A DNA stretch of 64,000 bases from Pseudomonas fulva. GTDB lineage: Bacteria > Pseudomonadota > Gammaproteobacteria > Pseudomonadales > Pseudomonadaceae. The DNA lies in the NCBI RefSeq assembly GCF_023517795.1, contig NZ_CP082928.1:434001-498000 (forward strand). The letters are read 5' to 3'. The position numbers were made by a program, and so were the translations under genes. Positions 40,649-48,861 of this stretch are shown piece by piece; position 1 is the stretch's first letter; every line of letters begins with the position of its first letter. The notes below the pieces were generated by a model. That model worked only from the letters and a program-made list of their open reading frames with translations. It ran no database searches and was not told the origin of the DNA.

Positions 40649-40732
40649 GCGGCAAGCGGCAAGCTTCAAGCACAGGTAATCGCCATTCGCTTGTGGCTTG
40701 TGGCTTGTGGCTTGTGGCTTGTGGCTTGTGGC
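40649..40732. repeat. Heptad tandem repeats between slt and the MOSC gene
   Basis: Six perfect copies of the 7-base unit GCTTGTG run from 40689 to 40730. About 20 bases earlier lie three related heptads, GCGGCAA, GCGGCAA and GCTTCAA (40649-40669). The array sits in the 96-base gap between two converging genes and touches neither coding sequence. Confidence 0.85.
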
Positions 40733-40740
40733 TCAGAAGC

Positions 40741-41541
40741 CTATTCCAGCACCTCGATCGGCATCCCGACCTGCAGCTCGCCGCCGCCATGGTTGATCAG
40801 GTTCTGTCCGAACAGGATGCCGCCCTCGCCCTGGCGGTAGCTGCGCAGGGTGGTCAGCGGCTCACGGTCGGCGCTGCGCTCTCCAGTGCGCGGGTCGATG
40901 GTGGTGATCACGCAACGCGAGCAGCGCTTGGCGAGGGTGAACTCGACAGCGCCGATACGGATACGCTTCCAGCCGTCCTCGGCATAGGGCTCGCTGCCCT
41001 GCACCACCAGGTTGGGACGAAAACGCAGCATCTCCAGGGGGCGGCCGACCCTTGCCACCAGGTCGTCCAACGAGGCCTGGCCGATCAGCAGCAACGGAAA
41101 GCCGTCGGCGAAACCGACCTTCTCGTCACCGCTGAGGTTGCCTTCGATGAAACGCGCCCGCGCCGCCGGCACATGCACCAGGCGACACGCCTTGCCCATG
41201 AACGCACTGCCCCAGGCGGCCGCTTCGTCGCCGGCATCCGGTACCTGCAGGGTATCGCGCCAGATGATCACCCCGCGCAGCGCCTGGTCCGGCTCCGGCA
41301 GCGCCACCTGCAACACCGGCATGCCAGGCGCTTCCAGGGTCAGGCCGCCAGCCGCATTCCAGCGTGCCTGCAACTGGCTCAGGTGGGGAAAGGTGCGCTG
41401 CGTCATGAACCGCCCGGTTTGCGCATCCGCGAACATCCAGCGGCGATCGCCGGCCACACCCAGGCCGTCGAGCTGCAGGCTGGGCAGGGATTCACCCATG
41501 GCGGATTTGAGGGGGAAACGGTACAGCGCGGAGAGGTGCAT
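40741..41541 (-). CDS. MOSC-domain protein (YcbX/mARC-like)
   Basis: Protein of 266 residues with an N-terminal MOSC beta-barrel (LSALYRFPLKSAMGES) and a C-terminal MOSC domain. The family binds sulphurated molybdenum cofactor and reduces N-hydroxylated compounds. The conserved cysteine pair is Cys207 and Cys210 in RCSRCVITTIDP; the second lies in the usual Moco-ligand position. There is no C-terminal ferredoxin domain as in YcbX. I chose the ATG at 41541. The substrate is unknown. Confidence 0.87.
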   Translation of the reverse strand: MHLSALYRFPLKSAMGESLPSLQLDGLGVAGDRRWMFADAQTGRFMTQRTFPHLSQLQARWNAAGGLTLEAPGMPVLQVALPEPDQALRGVIIWRDTLQVPDAGDEAAAWGSAFMGKACRLVHVPAARARFIEGNLSGDEKVGFADGFPLLLIGQASLDDLVARVGRPLEMLRFRPNLVVQGSEPYAEDGWKRIRIGAVEFTLAKRCSRCVITTIDPRTGERSADREPLTTLRSYRQGEGGILFGQNLINHGGGELQVGMPIEVLE

Positions 41542-41613
41542 GGCTCGGCGTCCTGACTTGAGCGAAACGGCGGTTATACGCAAACCGCCGTCGGGGCTCA
41601 AGCCGACAGCGCT

Positions 41614-42543
41614 CTACTTTTCGTCTAGAGCGAGACGCTGACGAATCACATCCACCAGCTTGTCCGGCTGGAACTTGGAGAGGAAATTGTCGCAGCCCAC
41701 CTTCTTGACCATGGCATCGTTGAAGCTGCCGGACAGCGACGTGTGCAGCACCACGTACAGGTCACGCAGGCGCGGATCCTGGCGAATCTCGGTGGTCAGG
41801 CGGTAGCCGTCCATTTCCGGCATTTCGGCGTCGGTGAACATCATCAGCAGCTTGTCGGTGATGACTTCACCGGCATCGGCCCAGCCCTTGAGCATCTGCA
41901 GGCCCTTGAGGCCATCGGTGGCGACATGCAGCTTGATGCCCAGTTGCGACAGGGTATCGCGCAGCTGGGCCAGGGCCACGCTGGAGTCGTCGACCAGCAG
42001 CACCTCGCGGCCGCGGGCCTTTTCCAGCAGCGGATCGGCCAGGCGGTCACCAGAGATGCGCGTGTCGTAGGGCACGATCTCGGCCAGCACCTTCTCCACG
42101 TCGATGATCTCCACCAGTTGGTCGTCGACCTTGGTGATGGCCGTCAGGTAATGCTGACGCCCTGCACCACCCGGCGGCGGCAGGATGGATTCCCAGTTGA
42201 GGTTGAGAATGCGGTCGACGCCACCGACCAGGAATGCCTGGATCGAGCGGTTGTACTCGGTGACGATGATGGTGCTGCGCTCATCCGGGACGATCGGCCG
42301 CATGCCGATGGCCTGAGACAGATCGATCACCGGCAGGGTCTGGCCGCGCAGATGGATCACCCCACAGACGAAACGATGGCGGTGCGGCATCAAGGTCAGC
42401 TTGGGCATGTGCAGCACTTCCTGCACCTTGAACACGTTGATGGCGAACAGCTGCCGGCCCGCCAGGCGGAACATCAGAATTTCCAGGCGGTTCTCGCCTA
42501 CCAGCTGCGTCCGTTGATCAACGGTGTCGAGAATACCGGCCAT
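41614..42543 (-). CDS. CheV-type chemotaxis coupling protein
   Basis: Protein of 309 residues with an N-terminal CheW domain (about 15-165; RQLFAINVFKVQEVL, VIDLSQAIGM) and a C-terminal receiver domain. The receiver's phospho-acceptor is Asp238 (FTDAEMPEMDG), with a lysine in LSKF. Such CheV proteins couple receptors to CheA and may adapt by phosphorylation. I chose the ATG at 42541-42543 (MAGILDTVDQRTQ). It stands alone, away from a main che cluster; target receptors are unknown. Confidence 0.9.
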   Translation of the reverse strand: MAGILDTVDQRTQLVGENRLEILMFRLAGRQLFAINVFKVQEVLHMPKLTLMPHRHRFVCGVIHLRGQTLPVIDLSQAIGMRPIVPDERSTIIVTEYNRSIQAFLVGGVDRILNLNWESILPPPGGAGRQHYLTAITKVDDQLVEIIDVEKVLAEIVPYDTRISGDRLADPLLEKARGREVLLVDDSSVALAQLRDTLSQLGIKLHVATDGLKGLQMLKGWADAGEVITDKLLMMFTDAEMPEMDGYRLTTEIRQDPRLRDLYVVLHTSLSGSFNDAMVKKVGCDNFLSKFQPDKLVDVIRQRLALDEK

Positions 42544-42664
42544 TATTCGCTCCTGTGAGGCGTGGTGTTCGTATGAAGCTATCGGCCAGTCGTGCAATTA
42601 CTGTAGGCGGCATGGCGCAACGCCATCTTGCACCAGCGCGCGGCACTACACCAGTACCCGCCGG

Positions 42665-43561
42665 TCAGTCGCGCAGCAAAGGCGAATGCTCCGGCAAATG
42701 CAGGCGCAGCGCCTGGGGCCTTGCCGCGAAGCGTAGACGATGCCCGCCACGCGGCTCGCCATCCAGGTTCAGGTCCAGGCCTTCCGGGGCATCGATCTCC
42801 AGCCACGGCAGGCGCGCGCTGATCGCCACGCCCTCGATGCCCTTGAGGCCGCCGGACAGCAGCGTGCCGAGCGTGCCGACCACATCGGAAGCGGCCGGCA
42901 CGATGCACACGTCCAGCAAGCCGTCGTTCACCCGGGCGTGGGGGCACAGCACATGCCCGCCACCGGCCTGCCGGCCATTGCCGATGCCCAGGGCGAGAAA
43001 ATCGCCCTCCCACTGGAAATCGGGGCCCTTGAAGCGTCCAAAGGCCGACCGTACTTCGGCGAAGCGGGTCAGGCCGGTGAGCATGTAGGCCGCCCCGCCC
43101 AGGAAACGCTTGAGATCTTCGGAGGTATTGGCGGTGATGTTGGAGCCGAAGCCCCCCGTGGCCATATTGAGGAACAACTCATCATCGACCTCACCCAGGT
43201 CGATCGGCTGCGCGGGGGTATCGAGCAGCGCCAGCGCGTCGGCGGGCGTCAGCGGTATGCCCGCCGCATGGGCGAAATCATTGGCGGTTCCCAGCGGCAG
43301 CAAGACCAGGCTGGCGTCGCTTTCGGCCTTGGCCATGGCTTCGGCGACGTCACGCAAGGTGCCGTCACCGCCTCCGGCGATCAGCGTCGGGTAGCCCGCC
43401 TGCAGGGCCTCGGCGACCAGACGCTGGGCATCGCCCGCCTCCCAGGTGAGCCGCACGGCCAGATCCCAGCCACGCTCACGCTGGCTGCTGACCGCAGCGC
43501 GTACCTCGTCGTTGAGGGACTGCTTACCATGAAGGATCAACAGCGCTTTACGCTCTTGCAT
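42665..43561 (-). CDS. YegS-like lipid kinase
   Basis: Diacylglycerol kinase catalytic domain protein of 298 residues. The nucleotide motif GGGDGT (about 63-68) and the downstream PLGTANDFA are diagnostic, and the C-terminal beta domain ends with LHLPEHSPLL. E. coli YegS phosphorylates phosphatidylglycerol in vitro; the true substrate is unknown. It lies between the CheV gene and moeA on the same strand, 121 bases from one and 106 from the other. Confidence 0.92.
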   Translation of the reverse strand: MQERKALLILHGKQSLNDEVRAAVSSQRERGWDLAVRLTWEAGDAQRLVAEALQAGYPTLIAGGGDGTLRDVAEAMAKAESDASLVLLPLGTANDFAHAAGIPLTPADALALLDTPAQPIDLGEVDDELFLNMATGGFGSNITANTSEDLKRFLGGAAYMLTGLTRFAEVRSAFGRFKGPDFQWEGDFLALGIGNGRQAGGGHVLCPHARVNDGLLDVCIVPAASDVVGTLGTLLSGGLKGIEGVAISARLPWLEIDAPEGLDLNLDGEPRGGHRLRFAARPQALRLHLPEHSPLLRD

Positions 43562-43667
43562 AACGGCTCCGGAAAGGGGATTGAAGACAGTGCTGCTTAT
43601 CCAGACAACGCGCGAGCGAAATAATCACGCTCGCCGTCATCGGCTAGCAGACTGCCGGCCCTGCGCC

Positions 43668-44879
43668 TCAGCCGAGCAGTTCGCTCATTGCAATGAACCG
43701 CACCAGGTCACCTTCGGCGAGGGTGGTGCCTTCCAGCACCTGCGCCAGCCCCTCGGCCCAGGCAGCGCTGCGCAACACCCCCGAACTCTGGTTCGCATAC
43801 GGCACCACGCGGCCATTCTCCAGCCGCGCGCGCAGGAACTCGCGGCGCTTGCCCGGCTTGGCCCAGGTAAAGCCTGCCGGCACCGGGAAGCCCAGCGGTT
43901 CGACCTTCTGCACGCCGAGGCGGCGTAGCAGATAGGGGCGCGCCAACAGACCGAAGGTCACCAGCGTGGAGGCCGGGTTACCCGGCAAACCGATGACCGG
44001 GCGACCGCGGAACTCGCCGACGGTCAGCGGTTTGCCGGGCTTGATGGCGAGCTTCCACAACGCCAGTTCGCCGGCTTCACGCAGGGCGATGCCGAGAAAG
44101 TCCGCCTCGCCGACCGACACGCCGCCAGTGGAGAGGATCAGGTCGACGTCATCCAGTTCACCGAGTGCCTGGCGCGTGCGCTCCAGATCATCCGGCAGGA
44201 TGCCGCCATCGACGACCTCGCAGCCCATACGTTTTAGCCAGGCGACCAGCAGGTAACGGTTGCTGTTGTAGATCTGCCCGGCGCCCAGCCCATGGCCGGG
44301 CTCGACCAGTTCGTCACCGGTGGACAGCACCGCCACCCGCGGCCGACGCCGTACCGGCAGGTGCGCCAGGCCGATGGACGCCGCCAGCCCCAGTTCGATG
44401 GGCCCCAACCGCGTACCGGCAGCCAGCAGCGTCTCGCCCTTGCGGTTTTCCTGGCCCTGGGGCCGGATGTTCTGCGCCAGCTTGAGCGGCTGATGGAAAT
44501 GCACCCGGCCGTCGTCGGCGACACTGACGTTCTCCTGCATCTCGACCGTATCGGCGCCCTCGGGCACCGGTGCGCCGGTGAAGATGCGCGCGCAGCTGCC
44601 GGGCTGCAGCGGGTCGGGCGCCATGCCGGCAAGGATGCGCTGGCTGACCGGCAGCGCCTCGCCCTGCCAGTCGGCCAAGCGCAACGCGTAGCCGTCCATG
44701 GCGCTGTTCGGCCAGGGCGGCAGGTCCAGGCCGGCGACCATCGGCTCGGCCAGCACGCGACCGTCGGCAGCGGCCAGATCGACCACTTCGTGCTCGGTGA
44801 TCGGACGGGCCTCGGCCAGTTCCAGCAGGCGAGCCAGCGCCTGCTCCACCGGCATCAACGGGGAATGCGCCTCGCTCAT
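43668..44879 (-). CDS. moeA: Molybdopterin molybdenumtransferase MoeA
   Basis: MoeA inserts molybdate into adenylylated molybdopterin. It has 403 residues with the usual order: an N-terminal domain (LPPWPNSAMDGYA), then the MoCF domain with GDELVEPG and STGGVSVGEADF, and a C-terminal barrel. GNPAST marks the active site. The ATG overlaps the moaB stop by four bases (ATGA), so the two form an operon. Products feed NapA encoded at 52494 and other molybdoenzymes. Confidence 0.95.
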   Translation of the reverse strand: MSEAHSPLMPVEQALARLLELAEARPITEHEVVDLAAADGRVLAEPMVAGLDLPPWPNSAMDGYALRLADWQGEALPVSQRILAGMAPDPLQPGSCARIFTGAPVPEGADTVEMQENVSVADDGRVHFHQPLKLAQNIRPQGQENRKGETLLAAGTRLGPIELGLAASIGLAHLPVRRRPRVAVLSTGDELVEPGHGLGAGQIYNSNRYLLVAWLKRMGCEVVDGGILPDDLERTRQALGELDDVDLILSTGGVSVGEADFLGIALREAGELALWKLAIKPGKPLTVGEFRGRPVIGLPGNPASTLVTFGLLARPYLLRRLGVQKVEPLGFPVPAGFTWAKPGKRREFLRARLENGRVVPYANQSSGVLRSAAWAEGLAQVLEGTTLAEGDLVRFIAMSELLG

Positions 44880-45415
44880 CCGCGGCTCTCGCAAGGCGCA
44901 GCGAGTTTCAGGTGCGGCACGAAGTTGCACGGGCGATGGCGCGCGTCGAGCTGTTCGGCGAGGATGCCGTCCCAGCCGGTGCGGCAGGCATTGGTCGAGC
45001 CCGGCAGGCAGCACACCAGGGTGCCGTTGGCCAGGCCCGCCAGCGCCCGGGACTGGATGGTCGAGGTGCCGATATCGGCGGTGGAGATCTGCCGGAACAG
45101 CTCGCCGAAGCCATCGACCTGCTTGTCGAGCAGGCAGGCCACCGCTTCCGGTGTGCTGTCGCGGCCGGTAAAGCCGGTGCCGCCGGTGATCAGCACCACC
45201 TGCACCACGTCTTCGGCGATCCAGGTGGCGACCTGGGCGCGGATCTTGTACAGGTCGTCCTTGAGCAGCACCCGCTCGGCGAGATTATGGCCTGCGGCTT
45301 TCAGGCGATCGACGAAGAGTTGCCCGGAGGTGTCGGTTTCCAGCGTGCGGGTATCGCTGACCGTCAATACGGCGATATTCAGGGGCACGAATGGCGCATC
45401 GGCCTTGTGGCTCAT
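44876..45415 (-). CDS. moaB: Molybdopterin adenylyltransferase-like protein MoaB
   Basis: Protein of 179 residues of the MogA/MoaB family, which adenylylates molybdopterin before molybdenum insertion. VLTVSDTR at the N-terminus and ITGGTGFTGRDSTPEA carry the substrate site, and CLPGSTNA is near the end. I chose the ATG at 45413-45415 (MSHKADAPF); the longer frame overlaps mobA. It is the first gene of moaB-moeA and diverges from mobA with only 68 bases between starts, so a shared promoter region serves both. Confidence 0.92.
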   Translation of the reverse strand: MSHKADAPFVPLNIAVLTVSDTRTLETDTSGQLFVDRLKAAGHNLAERVLLKDDLYKIRAQVATWIAEDVVQVVLITGGTGFTGRDSTPEAVACLLDKQVDGFGELFRQISTADIGTSTIQSRALAGLANGTLVCCLPGSTNACRTGWDGILAEQLDARHRPCNFVPHLKLAAPCESRG

Positions 45416-45483
45416 GGCAGGCTTCCAGTTGTCGTCTACAAAGGCCGGTGTTATACCACAGCGCCACCTCCGGAGACCCTGCC

Positions 45484-46056
45484 ATGCCCGCCCCAGCCTC
45501 GCCCCAGCCCTTCTCGGTGGTTCTGCTCGCAGGCGGCCGCGGCCAGCGCATGGGCGGCCTGGACAAGGGCCTGGTGCCCTGGCAGGCGCGACCCATGATC
45601 GCATGGCTGCACGAGGTGGTACGGCCGCTGACCGATGACCTGATCATCTCCTGCAACCGCAACCAGCAGGCCTATGCCGCCTATGCCGATCGCCTGGTCG
45701 CTGACGACAGCGCCGACTATCCCGGTCCCCTGGCCGGCATCCGCGCAGCCCTGCAGGTCGCCCGTCATCCCCTGCTGCTGGTGCTGCCCTGCGACGCCCC
45801 GCGGGTCGACCGCGCGCTGGTCGAGCGTTTGCTGGCCCTGGCCGAGGATCGGCCGGTGATGGCCCAGCGCGCCGGCTATTGGGAGCCGCTGTTCGCGGTC
45901 ATCCCCCGCCGCCTGCTGCCTTCACTGGAACAGGCCTGGCAGGCTGGTGAGCGCAGCACCCAGCGCTGGCTGCGTGCCCACGATCCCGCTGCGCTGCCCT
46001 GCGCAAGCAAGGACCCACGCCTGAGCAACCTCAATTCCCCGGACCTGCTTGGCTGA
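45484..46056 (+). CDS. mobA: Molybdenum cofactor guanylyltransferase MobA
   Basis: MobA attaches GMP to Mo-molybdopterin to form MGD, which is needed for bis-MGD enzymes such as NapA. It has 190 residues. The GTP-binding LAGGRGQRMGGLDKG motif lies at about 15-29, a DYPGPLAG follows, and LPCDAP binds Mg-GTP. I chose the ATG at 45484. Its divergence from moaB-moeA makes a compact Moco group. Confidence 0.93.
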   Translation: MPAPASPQPFSVVLLAGGRGQRMGGLDKGLVPWQARPMIAWLHEVVRPLTDDLIISCNRNQQAYAAYADRLVADDSADYPGPLAGIRAALQVARHPLLLVLPCDAPRVDRALVERLLALAEDRPVMAQRAGYWEPLFAVIPRRLLPSLEQAWQAGERSTQRWLRAHDPAALPCASKDPRLSNLNSPDLLG

Positions 46057-46163
46057 ACGCTTGCGGCATGGCAGCCTCGGGTGGATAAATAGGGTGGAAC
46101 TTGGGCTCGGCCTACCCGTCTGAGCCAAGGTAATCACTCTGCCTCGACTTAAGGAGACATGCC

Positions 46164-46385
46164 ATGAAGCAACGGACAACCGCTGCATTCCTACTCGCCC
46201 TCGGCCTGGTTACCCTGGCAGGCTGTTCCACGCCATCGGTGATCACCCTCAACGACGGCCGTGAGATCCAGACTGTCGATCGTCCCGATTTCGACGACGA
46301 CACCGGCTTCTACGAGTTCGAGCAGCTGGACGGCAAGCGCACCAAGGTCAACAAGGACCAGGTTCGTACCGTCAAGGAGCTGTAA
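46164..46385 (+). CDS. YgdI/YgdR-type small lipoprotein
   Basis: Protein of 73 residues with a signal peptide ending in lipobox LAGC (Cys21). It has a short DUF903 SH3-like domain: VITLNDGREIQT, then DDTGFYEFEQLDGKRTKVNKDQVRTVKEL. There is an AAGGAG ribosome site. It is a typical enterobacterial and pseudomonad envelope lipoprotein of unknown function, placed between mobA and tRNA-Pro. Confidence 0.9.
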   Translation: MKQRTTAAFLLALGLVTLAGCSTPSVITLNDGREIQTVDRPDFDDDTGFYEFEQLDGKRTKVNKDQVRTVKEL

Positions 46386-46451
46386 GCGCCCTGCCCGTCT
46401 CGCGGGCGCCTGCCAGGTGCGGCGCCCCGATTAAAAATTTTTGCTAACCCC

Positions 46452-46479
46452 TTGTGCTGCAAAAGTTTTTGAGTAGAAT
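46452..46479 (+). promoter_or_regulatory. Putative tRNA-Pro promoter
   Basis: TTGTGC (46452-46457) and TAGAAT (46474-46479) with 16 bases between lie 10 bases before the tRNA. The A+T-rich stretch upstream (TTAAAAATTTTT) may act as an UP element. Confidence 0.5.
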
Positions 46480-46489
46480 TTGGCGAATT

Positions 46490-46566
46490 CGGAGTGTAGC
46501 GCAGCTTGGTAGCGCGTCTCGTTCGGGACGAGAAGGTCGCAGGTTCGAATCCTGTCTCTCCGACCA
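46490..46566 (+). tRNA. tRNA-Pro (anticodon CGG)
   Basis: A 77-base cloverleaf with encoded CCA. The acceptor arms are CGGAGTG and CTCTCCG (one U-U mismatch), the D arm contains AGCTTGGTAGCGC, the anticodon loop TTCGGGA gives CGG, and the T arm holds GGTTCGAATCC. It reads proline CCG codons. Confidence 0.97.
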
Positions 46567-46573
46567 ATCCCAG

Positions 46574-46601
46574 AAAAACCGGCCCTCGTGGCCGGTTTTT
46601 T
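46574..46601 (+). terminator. Terminator after tRNA-Pro
   Basis: A seven-base stem ACCGGCC / GGCCGGT extended by A-T pairs, with a CTCGT loop and a T run, lies eight bases after the tRNA. It is a canonical intrinsic terminator. Confidence 0.92.
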
Positions 46602-46763
46602 CGTTTCGGCTCCTGCGTATCCGTTTCCCGCGTCGATCCAGCGACGCCCCACGCGAACAGTCCGCCGACCACAGCCGACTCACCTGCACAAGTCCGACCC
46701 GTCACGGCGTACTGCCTCTGGCGACGCCCCCTGCAGGACGCGCCATCAACGCCTCCAGGCGTG

Positions 46764-46787
46764 AAAAAGCCCGCTCACGGCGGGCTT
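46764..46787 (-). terminator. Terminator of the 60-residue secreted peptide gene
   Basis: Read leftwards, the stem AAGCCCGC / GCGGGCTT is followed by TTTTTC. It lies about 50 bases after the peptide gene's stop, which supports the view that the small gene is a real transcription unit. Confidence 0.85.
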
Positions 46788-46835
46788 CAGGACAGGCATT
46801 GCCAGGCCGGATATCGCGGCCCGGCGCCAGGCGGA

Positions 46836-47018
46836 TCAGCCCTCGCCTCCGCCACCGCAGGCAATCAGTTCGATCAGCCCCATCTGGTACCACTTGTTCT
46901 GGCAGCTCCAGCCATGCTCGAACGTCCAGGCGCTGGCAGTGCCGCTGAATGCGATACCCGCGAGCAATGCTGCCGCCAGCCCCAAACGGCGCGAACCCAT
47001 CTTCTTCATGCTTTTCAT
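46836..47018 (-). CDS. Orphan small secreted peptide
   Basis: Predicted protein of 60 residues with a basic N-terminus (MKSMKKMGSRR), a hydrophobic core (LGLAAALLAGIAF) and a signal peptidase site after TASA (Ala30). The mature peptide is about 30 residues, with aromatics (WTFEHGW, KWYQ), two cysteines (39 and 54) and a glycine tail CGGGGEG. GGAGAGG lies five bases before the ATG, and an intrinsic terminator follows. I recognise no family. It is a single-gene unit between tRNA-Pro and dctA, where the gene order departs from P. aeruginosa. Confidence 0.7.
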   Translation of the reverse strand: MKSMKKMGSRRLGLAAALLAGIAFSGTASAWTFEHGWSCQNKWYQMGLIELIACGGGGEG

Positions 47019-47182
47019 GGAAACCTCTCCATCGATCCAGGATTGATGAGCAGCGCATCGCCGCTTGCCAGCTCACGACACACCGCCCGCCCGGAAATGC
47101 TCCTGCAGGACCGGGCCCGGCTCAATAGAACAGGTGGCCTAAAGGCGAGGTGCCAGCAGCACGCCGGTTTTCGTCCGCCCAT

Positions 47183-47208
47183 AAAAAAAGCCCGCCGAGT
47201 GGGCGGGC
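47183..47208 (-). terminator. Terminator of dctA
   Basis: Read leftwards, the stem GCCCGCC / GGCGGGC with a five-base loop is followed by seven Ts. It lies about 40 bases after the dctA stop. Confidence 0.88.
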
Positions 47209-47213
47209 CAGGT

Positions 47214-47235
47214 GACCTTCCCTCACGGGAAGGTC
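47214..47235. other. Perfect hairpin between dctA stop and its terminator
   Basis: A nine-base perfect stem GACCTTCCC / GGGAAGGTC with a TCAC loop lies 13 bases after dctA and directly before the T-tailed terminator. It would protect the mRNA 3' end or help the terminator. Confidence 0.5.
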
Positions 47236-47248
47236 GACGACATCGGTA

Positions 47249-48577
47249 TCAGGAAACCTTGCCAGCGTTGTCGGCAGGCACGGCAACCACTTCCGGACGG
47301 CCACCGGAAGCCAGCTCGCGCTGCAGGGTGTCTTCGTCCAGCTCCTTGCACCACTTGGCGACCACGATGGTGGCCACGCCGTTGCCGACCAGGTTGGTCA
47401 GCGCGCGGGCTTCGGACATGAAGCGGTCGATACCCAGGATCAGCGCCAGGCCGGCAACCGGCAGGTGGCCGACGGCGGACAGGGTGGCAGCCAGCACGAT
47501 GAAGCCGCTACCGGTCACGCCAGCAGCACCCTTGGAGGCGACCAGCAGCACCAGCAGCAGGGTGATCTGGTGGGTGATGTCCATCGGGGTGTCGGTGGCC
47601 TGGGCGATGAACACCGCGGCCATGGTCAGGTAGATCGAGGTACCGTCGAGGTTGAAGGAGTAACCGGTAGGAATCACCAGGCCGACGACCGACTTGTTGG
47701 CACCGAGTTTTTCCATCTTGGTCAGCATGCGCGGCAGCGCCGACTCGGACGACGAGGTACCCAGCACGATCATCAGCTCTTCGCGGATGTAGCGGATCAG
47801 GCGCAGGACGCTGAAGCCGTGGGCACGGCAGATGCCGCCCAGCACGATGAGCACGAAGAAGAAGCAGGTGATGTAGAAGCACAGCATCAGCTGGCCCAGC
47901 TGCACCAGCGAGCCGACACCGTACTGACCGATGGTGAAGGCCATGGCACCGAAGGCACCGATGGGCGCGACCTTCATGATCATGTTGATGATGCCGAACA
48001 TGACGTGGGCAATGCGATCGATGAACTCGAGCACCGGGCGACCGAACTCACCCATGCGCTGCAGGGCGAAGGCGAAGATCACCGAGAAGAACAGCACCTG
48101 GAGGATGTCGCCGTTGGCGAACGCCCCCACCACGGTGGCCGGGATCACGTTGAGCAGGAAGCCGATGGTGCTCTGCGCTTCACCTGCCTGGGCATAGGCA
48201 GCGATCTTGCTGGCATCCAGGGTGCTTGGATCGACGTGCATGCCGACACCCGGCTGCACCACGTTGACCACGACCAGACCGATGATCAGGGCGATGGTGG
48301 AGACGATCTCGAAATACAGCAGCGCGTAGCCGCCGGTCTTGCCGACTGCCTTCATGTCCTGCATGCCGGCGATGCCGCTGACCACGGTACAGAAGATGAT
48401 GGGCGCGATGACCATCTTGATGAGCTTGACGAAACCATCGCCGAGCGGTTTGAGGGCGACGCCTGTTTCCGGGTAGAAATGGCCGAGCAGGATGCCCACG
48501 GTGATGGCGAACAGCACCTGGACGTAGAGCATTTTGTAGAACGGTTGACGGACAACTTCGTTCGTTGTGGCAGTCAT
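47249..48577 (-). CDS. dctA: C4-dicarboxylate:cation symporter DctA
   Basis: Inner-membrane symporter for succinate, fumarate and malate of the DAACS (glutamate transporter) family. It has 442 residues and eight helices plus two re-entrant loops. The loop motif [10 protein letters not shown] and [13 protein letters not shown] are the substrate and sodium or proton sites. The full sequence reads as the Pseudomonas DctA rather than GltP. It is a single gene with a sigma-54 promoter upstream. Confidence 0.95.
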   Translation of the reverse strand: MTATTNEVVRQPFYKMLYVQVLFAITVGILLGHFYPETGVALKPLGDGFVKLIKMVIAPIIFCTVVSGIAGMQDMKAVGKTGGYALLYFEIVSTIALIIGLVVVNVVQPGVGMHVDPSTLDASKIAAYAQAGEAQSTIGFLLNVIPATVVGAFANGDILQVLFFSVIFAFALQRMGEFGRPVLEFIDRIAHVMFGIINMIMKVAPIGAFGAMAFTIGQYGVGSLVQLGQLMLCFYITCFFFVLIVLGGICRAHGFSVLRLIRYIREELMIVLGTSSSESALPRMLTKMEKLGANKSVVGLVIPTGYSFNLDGTSIYLTMAAVFIAQATDTPMDITHQITLLLVLLVASKGAAGVTGSGFIVLAATLSAVGHLPVAGLALILGIDRFMSEARALTNLVGNGVATIVVAKWCKELDEDTLQRELASGGRPEVVAVPADNAGKVS

Positions 48578-48706
48578 GGTGAATCCTCATGGGCGCGGCA
48601 ATGACATCCAGCGACGTCCGCACCACCTTTCTTGTTTAGGCGCCAACCCTCCTGACCTGGAGGGATTTGTTAGTAGGTACGCTCGACGCGACCTTGACGC
48701 AGCAAA

Positions 48707-48722
48707 AGCAAGCGCCATGCCA
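48707..48722 (-). promoter_or_regulatory. Sigma-54 promoter of dctA
   Basis: On the minus strand TGGCAT-GGCGC-TTGCT fits the -24/-12 consensus TGGCAC-N5-TTGCW with one mismatch and exact GG-N10-GC spacing. It lies 130 bases before the dctA ATG. RpoN-dependent control of dctA by DctBD is established in relatives. Confidence 0.8.
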
Positions 48723-48819
48723 TACAAGAAAATTTCGGATAAACCGTTGATAAACAGGGCTTTTAGGGAAACCCAGCAAGCCATCCGACCCGCATTTGGC
48801 GGTTTTCCGCACGCACTCT

Positions 48820-48848
48820 CGAAAGCCGTGGCGGATTCCCACCACGGC
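48820..48848 (-). terminator. Possible terminator of phoQ
   Basis: A seven-base stem GCCGTGG / CCACGGC with a ten-base loop is followed leftwards by TTTC. It lies 14 bases after phoQ. The short T tract makes it a weak candidate. Confidence 0.45.
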
Positions 48849-48861
48849 GATCACCGCCCGC

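Noticed and set aside
41604..41612. Hint of a short promoter or terminator between the CheV and MOSC genes
   Set aside because: Only 72 bases separate the genes, and I could not find a stem with a T run or paired -35/-10 elements that I would defend.
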